Source of the DNA: Pseudofrankia asymbiotica | GTDB lineage: Bacteria > Actinomycetota > Actinomycetes > Frankiales > Frankiaceae | Reading direction: 5' to 3' | DNA: 12,823 nucleotides | NCBI RefSeq assembly: GCF_001983105.1 | Contig: NZ_MOMC01000045.1 | Span: 24,813-37,635 of the forward strand | In this document: one piece after another, positions 1-7,272 of the stretch | Layout: each line of letters opens with the position of its first letter | Numbering within the stretch: the first letter of the stretch is position 1 | Position numbers and translations under genes: made by a program | The notes under the pieces: model-generated | The model's input: the letters and a program-made list of their open reading frames with translations, nothing else | Databases searched by the model: none | Told to the model about the DNA's origin: nothing

Positions 1-2
1 CC

Positions 3-656
3 ACCGGCGTGATGATCGCGATCCTGTGCTTCTTCAGCCTGTTCAGTCTCCTCGGCTCGATTCTCCCGTTGCCGGCGATCGTGCCGATCCTGCTCTACAT
101 CGGCCTGCTCATCGGCGCCCAGGCCTTCCAGGTCTCGCCCCGGGCGCACGCGCCGGCGGTGGTCGCGGCCCTCCTGCCCAACATCGCCTCGTGGGCGGTC
201 GGCCTGATGGACAACGTGCTGTCGGCCGCCGGCACCTCGGCGACCCAGGTGGGCTACGACAAGATCAACCAGGCGGGAGTCATCTACAAGGGATTGATGA
301 TCTTCGGCGAGGGGGCGATCCTGGCCGGCCTGGTGCTGGGCTCGATCGTCGCCTTCATCATCGACAAGCGGTTCGTTTCGGCCGCGATCTTCTCGGCCAT
401 CGGCGCCGTGCTCTCGTTCATCGGCCTGATTCATGGCGAGAAGGTCGAGTGGAACGCCAACGGCCAGGTCGCGCTGGGCTACCTGCTCCTGGCCGCCGTC
501 TGCGTCGCCTTCGCCCTGACGAAGCCGGCGCCGCGGGTGCCGGACGCCGACGAGATCGAGCTGGAGCGCGTCCATGGCGTGCCGCAGCAGCCCGGGAAGA
601 AGGACAAGGACGGCGAGGCCGCCCCCGCGGCGGAGGTGCCGGCCGCCGCGAGCTGA
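3..656 (+). CDS. Permease, C-terminal part (AGZA/NCS2 xanthine-uracil permease-like), truncated by window edge
   Basis: The open frame runs in from the left edge (codons from base 3) and ends at TGA 654-656, so only the last 217 residues are visible and the true start is upstream; the GTG and ATG near position 9 are probably internal codons. The visible part has about five or six hydrophobic segments, including a long one near the start, one after the RAHAP motif, a glycine-rich one around the GEGAILAGLVLGSIVAF stretch, then two more before a charged, Ala/Pro/Lys-rich cytoplasmic tail of about 45 residues. This layout and the segment wording recall the C-terminal half of AGZA/NCS2 purine permease-like proteins of actinomycetes. 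The substrate-binding residues lie outside the window, so the substrate is not assigned. A membrane transporter is secure; the family is a moderate inference. Confidence 0.6.
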   Translation, partial: TGVMIAILCFFSLFSLLGSILPLPAIVPILLYIGLLIGAQAFQVSPRAHAPAVVAALLPNIASWAVGLMDNVLSAAGTSATQVGYDKINQAGVIYKGLMIFGEGAILAGLVLGSIVAFIIDKRFVSAAIFSAIGAVLSFIGLIHGEKVEWNANGQVALGYLLLAAVCVAFALTKPAPRVPDADEIELERVHGVPQQPGKKDKDGEAAPAAEVPAAAS

Positions 657-672
657 CCCGGGCCGGCGCCCT

Positions 673-721
673 GACCGCCCTGCCGACCGCCGATCCGCCC
701 GGTGGTCGGCAGGGCACGGTC
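673..721. terminator. Bidirectional terminator-like hairpin between convergent genes
   Basis: An 11-bp perfect inverted repeat (CCCTGCCGACC at 678-688 with GGTCGGCAGGG at 704-714) is extended by GACCG (673-677) pairing with CGGTC (717-721) across a two-base bulge. The loop is 15 nt. It starts 17 bases after the permease stop and lies in the gap before the stop of the opposite-strand serine hydrolase, so it could stop both transcripts. No T-tract follows, which is common for actinomycete terminators. The rest of 657-903 shows no gene; GGGTTAG occurs twice (888-894 and 901-907), the second copy overlapping the TAA of the next gene. Confidence 0.6.
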
Positions 722-903
722 ACGCCCTGGCCGGGGCCGTCCCCGCCGCCGTTCGCCCGCCAGCCCGCGACGGTAGATCACCACCATCGTGTCGCCGCGG
801 TCGTGAATCGAGTCGGATCGCGACAACGACAACACGTTCGCGGCGATCATGAGCGGCCGCGGGGGCGGCCCGCCGGGTTCGTCCGCCGGGTTAGCCCGAC
901 GGG

Positions 904-2298
904 TTAGTAGGTATGCCAGCCGTCTGGGGCGAGACCGCCGGGGATGTCCGCGTTGGGGTCGTACGGCGTGCGGGTGAACACGAAGCTGCCGATGTCCAGA
1001 TGCCTGGCGGTGCCGTCCGCCGCCCGGATGACACGCAGCCTCTCGCCCGCGTAGTAGCCGTTCAGCCCGGTCCAGGTGCCATCCGCCTCGGCCCGGAAGC
1101 GGGAGCCGCCGCCGGTCTGGCCCTGCGGGATGAGCTCCAGCCCCCGGTCGGCGCGCAGGTGCAGCAGGTGCGGCGACGGACCCCAGTGCCACAGGCCGGT
1201 GAGCGCCAGCAGCTCCGGATCGGCCGCCGGCAGCGGGCGCCACGGCTCCGGTATGCGCGGTTCGTGCTCGGTGACGATCCGGATCAGGTCCGCGGCGATC
1301 TGCCCGACCGGCGGCCCGGACGTCGCGTTCGCCAGGACGACCGCGGCGACGTCGTCCCGTTCACTCACCCAGAGCGCGGCCAGGAATCCTGGCATCGAGC
1401 CGGTGTGGCCATGCAGCAGCCGGCCGTCATGCCGGCGCAGCTGCAGGCCGAGCCCGTAGCCGGCGGACCAGTCGTCGGACTCGTCGACCTCGTCATCGTC
1501 GGGTTCCGACGCGGGCCGGCGCATCTCGGCGAGGGTGCTGGCGCGCAGGACATTCTCGGCGCCGCCGGCTAGGAACGCGGCCCAGCGGGACAGGTCGGCG
1601 GCGGTCGACCAGAGCTGGCCGGCCGGCGCCATCACGCCGGTGTCCTCCAGCGGCTCCGGCAGCATCACGTCCGCCCATGGGTGCACCGCGAAGCCGCCGG
1701 CGTGCGGGGCCCGCGGCAGCGGCGTGGTCCTGGCCAGGCCCAGCGGCGCCAGCACCTCGGAGTGCAGCACGTCGCCCCAGGGCTGCCCGCGCAGCTGGCT
1801 GACCAGCGCGCCGAGAAGCGCGAACCCGGGGTTCGAGTAGTGGAACCGGCGGCCCGCCGGGTGCCGCACCGGAGGCTCGTCGAGCACATCGGCGAGCCGG
1901 GGCCGCAGCGTTCCCGGCGTGCGCTCCCACCAGGGGCCGGGGGTCTCGGACGCGAGGCCCGAGGTGTGGCCCAGCAACTGAGCGATTGTCAGCGCCCCGG
2001 CCCCGGTGCCCGGCAGGTGACGGTCCAGCGGGTCGGCGAGGTCCAGCGCGCCCTCGTCCCGCAGGCGCATGACCTGCACCGCCACGAAGGTCTTCGTGAT
2101 CGAGCCGATCCGGTACTGGACGTCGGCGTCCGGGCTGTGCCCGTCAATCATGCTGCGGCCGTCGGCCCAGACCAGTCGTCCGCCGCGCACCACCGCGCCG
2201 ACCAGCGAGGGCGTACGCCCGTCCGCCTGCCCGACAGCCAGCCGATGCAGCAGCGCGCGTCGCGTCGTCGGCAACAGTTCCTCAGGAGGCAAGGTCAT
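904..2298 (-). CDS. Serine hydrolase, class C beta-lactamase / penicillin-binding-like family
   Basis: 464 residues. The catalytic set of the class C beta-lactamase/DD-peptidase fold is complete: S66-I-T-K69 with the nucleophilic serine and general-base lysine, Y154-S-N156, and H298-T-G300 in place of the KTG box, as is usual for the esterase-like (EstB-type) members. Typical flanking signatures are present: the LLGHTSGL stretch near 108-115 and an APAGQLWSTAADLSRWA-type region near 224-240. After about residue 335 there is a second, beta-rich domain with a GLWHWGP and GLNGYYAGE pattern, common in actinomycete homologues. There is no signal peptide, so it probably acts in the cytoplasm on a small ester or amide; the substrate cannot be told. 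The ATG at 2298 has a GGTGA Shine-Dalgarno at 2305-2309, six bases away. It lies 68 bases after the GAF-EAL gene on the same strand, with a hairpin between them. Confidence 0.9.
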   Translation of the reverse strand: MTLPPEELLPTTRRALLHRLAVGQADGRTPSLVGAVVRGGRLVWADGRSMIDGHSPDADVQYRIGSITKTFVAVQVMRLRDEGALDLADPLDRHLPGTGAGALTIAQLLGHTSGLASETPGPWWERTPGTLRPRLADVLDEPPVRHPAGRRFHYSNPGFALLGALVSQLRGQPWGDVLHSEVLAPLGLARTTPLPRAPHAGGFAVHPWADVMLPEPLEDTGVMAPAGQLWSTAADLSRWAAFLAGGAENVLRASTLAEMRRPASEPDDDEVDESDDWSAGYGLGLQLRRHDGRLLHGHTGSMPGFLAALWVSERDDVAAVVLANATSGPPVGQIAADLIRIVTEHEPRIPEPWRPLPAADPELLALTGLWHWGPSPHLLHLRADRGLELIPQGQTGGGSRFRAEADGTWTGLNGYYAGERLRVIRAADGTARHLDIGSFVFTRTPYDPNADIPGGLAPDGWHTY

Positions 2299-2320
2299 CG
2301 TCCGTCACCATATAGCCGGC

Positions 2321-2368
2321 GAGTGGACGTCGTCCGCGCAGGCGCCTCGCCCCGGAGGGGCACCACTC
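2321..2368 (-). terminator. Stem-loop just after the GAF-EAL stop codon
   Basis: GAGTGG at 2321-2326 pairs with CCACTC at 2363-2368, which overlaps the TGA of the GAF-EAL gene, and an inner GCCCC-GGA-GGGGC hairpin lies at 2349-2361. The outer pairing encloses a large interior loop, so stability is uncertain. The position directly downstream of a stop codon fits a terminator or attenuator separating the GAF-EAL and serine hydrolase transcripts. Confidence 0.4.
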
Positions 2369-3587
2369 AGGCGGCGCAGTGCTTCGGGAGTGGCAGCGGC
2401 CCCGGGTAGCCGAGGTAGAAGCCCTGGGCGTGGTCGACACCGAGGTCGGCGAGAACGGCGAGCTCGGCCGCGGTCTCCACGCCCTCGGCCAGAACCTGGG
2501 CGTCGATCTCGCTGGCGAACCTGACCAGGGCGGCGACGAGAGCCTGGCGGGCGGGATCCGCGTCGATCCTCGAGGTCAGCTCCCGGTCCATCTTGAGGAT
2601 GTCCGGGGTCAGCTGCAACAGCCGGTTCAGATCGGCGTTGGCGACGCCCACGTCGTCGACCGCGATCCGCGCTCCTCGCCGCCGCAGGTCGTCGAGCGCG
2701 GCGCGCACCGCCTCGTAGTCCTCGATGCACTCGTGTTCGGTGACCTCGATGACGACCCGGCCGTACGACGCCGCGGCCATGGCGTCGTGGATCCGGCCGC
2801 AGGCGACCACCGTCGGGGACGCGTTCACCGACAGCCACAGGTGGTCCGGCAGGACGGGCAGCACGGCGAGCGCGTTCACGATCGCGGCGAGCTCGAGGTC
2901 GGTGCGCAGGCCGACCGACGCGGCGGCGGTGAACCACGCCTCCGGGCCGCCGGATCCCGGGGGGAAGCGCGCCAATGCCTCCGCGCCGATGATCTGCCGG
3001 GTTCGGATGGCGACGACCGGTTGGTAGATCATGGTCGGTCGGTCGCGGATCACCGTGGTGATCCGCTCGACCAGCAGGTCACGGTCCTCGCGCTTGTGCG
3101 CGAGATGCGAGATGAACCGGGCGAGCACCTCGGCCAGCAGCGCCAGGAAACGCGCGTCCTGGCTGGAGAGCTCCGGCCTGGCGTCGTGGCTCAGGCAGCA
3201 CAGCATGCCGTGGAGGCGACCGTCGTCGAGCACGACCGGAGCGCCGATGTAGGCCCCGATGTTCCACCGGCGCGTCAGCGCGAGGGGAGCGGTCCGCTCG
3301 TCCGTCCGCGCGTTGGGGATGACCGGTGGTAGCCGTCCGTCCAGGACCCGCGAGCAGTAGGAGTCGGTGTAGCAGGTGGTGGTCCCGGGGCCGATCCCGA
3401 ACGACTCCGCGTCACCGTGCAGAGCCTCGATCGTCTGTACCTCGGTGGTCAGTCGGGATACCCAGGACAGCTCCATCATCAGATGGCGGCGAGCCAGCGA
3501 CAGCAGCCAGGACACCGCCTCCTCCGGGTCGAGGGCGGCTTTGCGGGCGTCGCACAGCATCCGCCCGCAAATGTCGGTCTCGGACAT
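2367..3587 (-). CDS. GAF-EAL protein, probable cyclic-di-GMP phosphodiesterase
   Basis: 406 residues from the ATG at 3587, chosen because a GGGGGG Shine-Dalgarno sits at 3594-3599, six bases away; the frame stays open upstream but that part is low-complexity and lacks such a signal. Residues about 15-165 form a GAF-like sensory domain (the stretch near 108-133 with NIGAYIGAPVVLDDGRLHGML is typical). Residues about 180-400 form an EAL domain that hydrolyses cyclic-di-GMP to pGpG. The metal and catalytic residues are there: E203 of EAL, N255, E281/E284 in EVTE, D311-D312, K332, E368 in AEGVE and Q388. Loop 6, usually DDFGTGYSSL, reads DDVGVANADL, so activity or dimer control may differ. No GGDEF domain, signal peptide or membrane segment is seen, so it should be cytosolic and regulated by a ligand or redox state sensed by GAF. 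It is probably transcribed on its own. Confidence 0.9.
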   Translation of the reverse strand: MSETDICGRMLCDARKAALDPEEAVSWLLSLARRHLMMELSWVSRLTTEVQTIEALHGDAESFGIGPGTTTCYTDSYCSRVLDGRLPPVIPNARTDERTAPLALTRRWNIGAYIGAPVVLDDGRLHGMLCCLSHDARPELSSQDARFLALLAEVLARFISHLAHKREDRDLLVERITTVIRDRPTMIYQPVVAIRTRQIIGAEALARFPPGSGGPEAWFTAAASVGLRTDLELAAIVNALAVLPVLPDHLWLSVNASPTVVACGRIHDAMAAASYGRVVIEVTEHECIEDYEAVRAALDDLRRRGARIAVDDVGVANADLNRLLQLTPDILKMDRELTSRIDADPARQALVAALVRFASEIDAQVLAEGVETAAELAVLADLGVDHAQGFYLGYPGPLPLPKHCAA

Positions 3588-3593
3588 GACGAT

Positions 3594-3599
3594 CCCCCC
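3594..3599 (-). promoter_or_regulatory. Ribosome binding site deciding the GAF-EAL start
   Basis: A run of six G on the minus strand lies six bases before the ATG at 3587. It selects this start over several in-frame codons upstream that would add about 77 low-complexity residues. Confidence 0.7.
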
Positions 3600-3701
3600 G
3601 ACGGCCTCACGACAGGGCGTTCCCCGCCTGGCCCGGCCCAACCGGTTCCCGCCACGGCCTGTCCGGCCCCTGCCGCGGCTCACTACTGGCTGACTGGCCG
3701 A

Positions 3702-3775
3702 GGGTTGGTGGCGGCTCTCGCCACCCGGCTCGATGCCAACGCCAGACCATGGTCTGGGCGAGCCGCCACCAACCC
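3702..3775. terminator. Long inverted repeat enclosing a second perfect palindrome
   Basis: GGGTTGGTGGCGGCTC at 3702-3717 pairs perfectly with 3760-3775, and three further base pairs form after a two-base bulge. The loop contains the 16-bp perfect palindrome CCAGACCATGGTCTGG at 3742-3757, whose last base overlaps those extra pairs. The structure lies 76 bases beyond the stop of the small acidic gene and more than 100 bases upstream of the GAF-EAL start, so a terminator for the former is the simplest reading. A regulator-binding cruciform or the remnant of a very small inverted-repeat element are alternatives; no clear target-site duplication flanks it. Confidence 0.5.
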
Positions 3776-3851
3776 CGCGTATTCCGTCACCGCTTCGTGA
3801 ACCGCCCTGGCGGGACATGCGCCAGCCGTCGGCCAGACGACCCCGTCGTCG

Positions 3852-4082
3852 TCACACGGCGGGCGCGCCCTCGCCCCGCTGGTGGGCGCCGCGCTCGATG
3901 TGCTCGCGGTAGGCGGCGTCCTCCTCCGGGGTGGTGGTCAGGCCGTCCGCGGCGCGCATCGCGTCCTCGTCGATCGGGCCACCGTCCGCTCCGGTCACGG
4001 ACTCGTCGCTGCGCCGGCCCTCCTCGGCCTCGGCGAGCGCATCGGGGTTACGGAAGTCGAGATCACGTTCCGGGTTCGGCAT
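3852..4082 (-). CDS. Small acidic hypothetical protein
   Basis: 76 residues, start ATG at 4082 with an AGGAG Shine-Dalgarno at 4091-4095, eight bases away. About 20 residues are Asp or Glu and about 8 are Arg; there is no Lys, Cys or Trp, so the protein is strongly acidic and probably largely disordered. The middle holds a pattern IDEDAMRAADGLTTTPEEDAAY that looks constrained rather than random and ends in a short EHIERGAHQRGEG tail. No signal peptide or membrane segment is present. I recognise no named domain. The good ribosome binding site and non-random composition argue for a real gene. It is flanked by a hairpin on each side (3702-3775 and 4326-4379), which suggests a monocistronic transcript. 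No function is proposed. Confidence 0.65.
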   Translation of the reverse strand: MPNPERDLDFRNPDALAEAEEGRRSDESVTGADGGPIDEDAMRAADGLTTTPEEDAAYREHIERGAHQRGEGAPAV

Positions 4083-4325
4083 CGAATCAGCTCCTCGTCC
4101 GAAAGGCTGTGCCGGATGGCTGTGCCCACGTGTCTGCGCACCTTCCCGCCGCGCCCGCCGTCAACCCGGCCGGGTGGCGATTCCCGACCACCAGGCCGCC
4201 GGGGTGGCCGGCGAGGTCATTGGCCGGCGCACCGGTCCGGCGTGCCAGCGCGGTCCGTGCCACCGCGAAGCTCGGCGAACCTCCGACCATGTCGCCCTCG
4301 GTGGGGCGATCGGCGTCACCGGGCC

Positions 4326-4379
4326 GCGGCGCGCCGGTCCCGCGGGCGGGCAGTCGCCGCCCGGGGACCGGCGCGCCGC
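4326..4379. terminator. Very long GC-rich stem-loop downstream of the GMC oxidoreductase
   Basis: Arms at 4326-4349 and 4357-4379 pair along 23 bp with a single one-base bulge and a 7-nt loop (4350-4356). It begins 20 bases after the GMC oxidoreductase stop on the minus strand, the expected place for an intrinsic terminator; there is no T-tract. The remainder of the 4083-4399 gap has the ribosome binding site of the small acidic gene and no convincing coding frame. Confidence 0.65.
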
Positions 4380-4399
4380 TCAGAGCACCCGCTCGACGT

Positions 4400-6073
4400 C
4401 TAGAAGATCCTCCCGATGTCCTGGCTGACGATCCGCGCCATGCTGTGCTCGGCGAGTGCCGCGATGGTCATGGACGGGTTGCAGGCACCGGTGGAGCCCG
4501 GAATCCGCGCACCGTCGAGGACATAGAGGCCGCTCTGCCCGAGAACGCGGCCATACAGGTCTACCGCCGATCCCATCGGAACGCCGCCGAGAGCGTGCCA
4601 TGTCGACGCCTGGGTCGCGTTGGTGTCGGTCACGGTGCCGCCGCCGGCCTGGGCGATGGCGTTCATCTTGTTGCGGATCAACGTCTGGAGCGCGGCGTCG
4701 GCATTGGTGGGCCAGGTCAGCTTGGCGTCGTCCGTGGCCGAGTCATAGGCCCAGGTGCCGGCCCCAGGGACGATGCCGAAGCCGACCACGGTCATGAACC
4801 GTCCGCCGGTGAGGGCGGCCGGCGGCGCGCCAGCGTGGACGATCCGCAGCGGGATCGTGCTGAAGGGATCGACGCCGCCGACAGCCGCCGGACCGCCCTC
4901 CTTCATGCCCGGGTCATCGTTCATGCCGGTCCACGAGTAGATGCGGTCGCCGTTGTTCCCCCACTGGGTGCCGACCGCGTCCGGCAGGTTCGGGATGAGG
5001 TTCTTGCCCTTCGCCTTGACGAGCAGCCGCGTCGTTCCCGGCGAGCCGGCGTTGAGGAACACCGCGCTCGCGGTGATGTTCTTGTGCTCCTGGATGACTC
5101 CGGCGGTGTCGATGCGGTCGACCGACAGCACCCATTTCTTGTTGGCGCCCAGCTTGATGTCACGGACGACGTGGAGCGTCTGCACCTGCACCTTGCCCGT
5201 CGCCTCCGCGGCGGCGAGATAGGTGACGTCGATCGAGTGCTTCCCGCCGTTGTTGACGCCGAACGCGATGTCACTGTTGGTGTAGGCGGCGTTGTACTGG
5301 CCGTTCAGCTCCCCGCGCACGAAGTTCCAGTCGACCGGCAGCGGCACCCGGAACGTCTGGAGGCCCGCCTTGGGGGCGACGTTCAGGAAGATCCGGGAGG
5401 AGGCGTACGGGCTTGAGTTGAGAACGTCGTTGGGAATGGTGGAGATGCCCAGCATCGAGGCGACGGTGGGATACCACTTCGAGTTGAGCTCGGGATAGAA
5501 GCCGGAGGCCAGCGGCATGGACCGGGCGAACTCGGCCACGTTCGGCTGCAGCGTCATTCCGTGGTACATGATCGAGCCGCCGCCGACGCAGGCGCCGCAG
5601 TTGACGGTGATCCCGTTGCCGTTGATGACCTCGAGAACACCGGTGTAGGGCGGCCAGAGGGGGAAGGGCGGGGCGCCCGGCACCGGCGCGTAGGGGGACA
5701 GCCAGGCCGACCGGCTGTCCAGGTTCGCGAGGGTCGCGAAGGTGTTCGAGTTCGGGCCCGTCGGCCACCGCAGGCCGCGTTCCAGGACCATCGTGGTCAC
5801 GCCGGCCTTGGCCAGCCGGAGCGCCGTCACGCCCCCGCCGAAGCCGGTGCCGACGACGACGGCCCGCGCGGTCACCTCCGTCGTCGTCACCGCGCGCGCC
5901 GGCGTGGCGCCGGCTACCAGCCCGCCGAACGCGACCGCTCCCGCGCCCGCGGCGGTGGCGCCCATGAACCCGCGGCGGCTGAAGCGGCTGGACGATGTCG
6001 GGCTGTCCGGCTCGGATGGTGCCGGCTCGGATGGTGCCGGCTCGGGTAATACCGCGGATGCCTCGTCTGACAT
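4400..6073 (-). CDS. Tat-exported GMC oxidoreductase, cholesterol oxidase-like
   Basis: 557 residues. The ATG at 6073 is chosen over the in-frame TTG at 6085 because GGAGG (6079-6083) lies five bases before it. A Pro/Glu/Ser-rich N-terminus leads into a twin-arginine signal, S32-R-R-G-F-M37, a hydrophobic stretch and a likely cleavage after A59-R-A61, so the folded flavoprotein is probably exported. The FAD-binding motif is G75-T-G-F-G-G80 with E98 at the end of the second strand. NCGACVGGGSIMYHGMT near 158-174 matches the flavin-contact region, and H493 (in TWHALGG) and N532 (in ACNPSMTI) correspond to the active-site His and Asn of class I cholesterol oxidases. By my recalled alignment, the isomerase-base glutamate of that family is Arg410 here. 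It therefore probably oxidises a sterol or another alcohol with oxygen or another acceptor; the exact substrate is open. It lies beside a gene-poor island and has no operon partner. Confidence 0.85.
   Translation of the reverse strand: MSDEASAVLPEPAPSEPAPSEPDSPTSSSRFSRRGFMGATAAGAGAVAFGGLVAGATPARAVTTTEVTARAVVVGTGFGGGVTALRLAKAGVTTMVLERGLRWPTGPNSNTFATLANLDSRSAWLSPYAPVPGAPPFPLWPPYTGVLEVINGNGITVNCGACVGGGSIMYHGMTLQPNVAEFARSMPLASGFYPELNSKWYPTVASMLGISTIPNDVLNSSPYASSRIFLNVAPKAGLQTFRVPLPVDWNFVRGELNGQYNAAYTNSDIAFGVNNGGKHSIDVTYLAAAEATGKVQVQTLHVVRDIKLGANKKWVLSVDRIDTAGVIQEHKNITASAVFLNAGSPGTTRLLVKAKGKNLIPNLPDAVGTQWGNNGDRIYSWTGMNDDPGMKEGGPAAVGGVDPFSTIPLRIVHAGAPPAALTGGRFMTVVGFGIVPGAGTWAYDSATDDAKLTWPTNADAALQTLIRNKMNAIAQAGGGTVTDTNATQASTWHALGGVPMGSAVDLYGRVLGQSGLYVLDGARIPGSTGACNPSMTIAALAEHSMARIVSQDIGRIF
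6007..6045. repeat. 15-bp tandem repeat in the GMC oxidoreductase leader
   Basis: CCGGCTCGGATGGTG occurs at 6007-6021 and 6022-6036 and is followed by a nine-base partial copy. It encodes the repeated Pro-Glu-Pro-Ala-Pro-Ser units before the Tat signal. Copy number could vary between strains without shifting the frame. Confidence 0.85.
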
Positions 6074-6200
6074 GTTCGCCTCCAATTGTCGCGCGTTGCG
6101 GTCTCCGCCTCCATGCCTGGCCCCGACACACGCCTACGCCCTGCGGTGACCTCATCACGACAGCGCTGGACCAGGTGCTGGATCCAACGCCAAATCGTGC

Positions 6201-6228
6201 GGGCAGGGCAGGGCAGGGCAGGGCCGGG
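6201..6228 (+). repeat. GGGCA pentamer array, potential G-quadruplex
   Basis: Four GGGCA units starting at 6201 are followed by GGGCC and GGG, giving six G-triplets separated by one or two bases. Any four of them meet the usual G-quadruplex pattern. The G-rich strand is the template strand for the GMC oxidoreductase, whose start is 128 bases away. Confidence 0.8.
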
Positions 6229-6463
6229 TGGATGGCGGCATGAAAAAGATGGCCGGCTATTCGCGAACCATCTCAAGAAGTTTGGTGAGAAAGCGAGAAG
6301 GCGGCCCGGCATAGCCAGCCGAGCTGGCGCGTATGCACCGGCTAGAAACGGTGTCGAGCCGGCGGGCCCGTGTGATACCGGACATATGGATAGCATCCGG
6401 TTGTCCCGCTGTCAACAGGGCTCCCGATGTCATCGTATACAAAATAAATTCGCACGGAACGAT

Positions 6464-6517
6464 GGTGCAAATAATGCACGGAGGCCACCGAGCCGGCGGT
6501 GCAAATAATGCACGGAG
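6464..6517. repeat. Two identical 20-bp direct repeats, each with a palindrome (operator-like)
   Basis: GGTGCAAATAATGCACGGAG occurs at 6464-6483 and again at 6498-6517, identical over 20 bp with a 34-bp period. Within each, GTGCA and TGCAC form an inverted repeat around AATAA (6465-6479 and 6499-6513). A degenerate third copy with an A-rich core followed by GCACGGAA lies at about 6440-6459. The layout of dyad-symmetric sites in series fits binding sites for a dimeric regulator; it could also be an attachment or iteron-like site. No regulator gene is visible next to it. Confidence 0.75.
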
Positions 6518-7239
6518 ACGTCGTGGCTGGTCTTTCGGAACGGCGTTATGACGTGCTCTTCTGGGCGTCCGAGCCCGATCAACGGCATCCGGCCGGACTC
6601 GGCCCGCCGGGGAGCGGCGGCCGGGTCCCGAGCCGCGCGACCGGCCAGGTCAGTGCCATGCCAGCCCGTGCCGCCCCGTATCGCCGGCCGCGCCTCGCGT
6701 CAGCCAACGGCCCATCGGGTGGCCGACGTGTTCGATGTGTGGTGGAGGTGAGCCATCGCCGGTAATGCGGGTGACACCATTCGATGTGGTCGGCGCGCCC
6801 GGTGACACGGGCATTCGCCGCCAATGGTGATCTGCCCTTGGTCCGGGCGCATCGGCTGGTGGCCCCTTGTTTCCGTCGGGGCGTCGCCGGTATTTGTCCT
6901 GTCGTGCGCGGTCGCGGACTGGTCGCTGGTCGACGTGGCCCTGGTGGTAACGGTCCGAAACGGCGGTGCGGACGAAATAAGGCGTCCGGTGGTGGTATCG
7001 ATTCTTATCTTTTCCTAGCGGACTTCCCGACGGGCACCTCTCCTTCCAGGGCCGGTCTACACCGGCGCCCGCGCGTCGTTTACCGACCTGAGAAACCCCG
7101 AAGACAACCGGCGCGGCCCGCGCTTCCGCCGCTGTGATCTTCGCGTTCCGCGAGCATCGAGGCGGCGCGCCTCAGGGGCAACTTTTTCGCGCGGACCCGG
7201 AAGGCTCACAGGGCTGTGACCCCGACGAACGAGCCCGAG

Positions 7240-7267
7240 CGCCGATGGCACTTTGGTGCCGTCGGCG
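7240..7267. other. 12-bp stem-loop in the gene-poor region
   Basis: Bases 7240-7251 pair with 7256-7267 around the tetraloop TTTG, with one G-T wobble. It is followed six bases later by another hairpin and is not adjacent to any gene end, so it may belong to a structured RNA or mark the end of an unseen transcript. Confidence 0.5.
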
Positions 7268-7272
7268 GCGTT

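Noticed and set aside
1826..1845. GGTTCGAGT sequence resembling a tRNA T-arm
   Set aside because: It lies inside the serine hydrolase coding sequence, and no acceptor, D or anticodon arms can be formed around it.
3742..3757. Idea that the inner palindrome and its flanks are the ends of an insertion sequence
   Set aside because: The whole unit is 74 bp with no transposase, and no target-site duplication was visible.
3749..5416. 555-codon plus-strand frame antisense to the small acidic gene and GMC oxidoreductase
   Set aside because: It is an antisense shadow of well-supported genes, with Arg/Gly/Val/Asp-rich composition and no domain.
6499..6765. 88-codon plus-strand frame starting inside the second direct repeat
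   Set aside because: The start lies in the repeat itself, the product becomes low-complexity after about 30 residues, and no family resemblance was seen.
6824..7018. 64-codon hydrophobic plus-strand frame that could be a small membrane protein
   Set aside because: There is no ribosome binding site before the ATG, and the hydrophobic segment is interrupted by charged residues. I could not separate it from chance.
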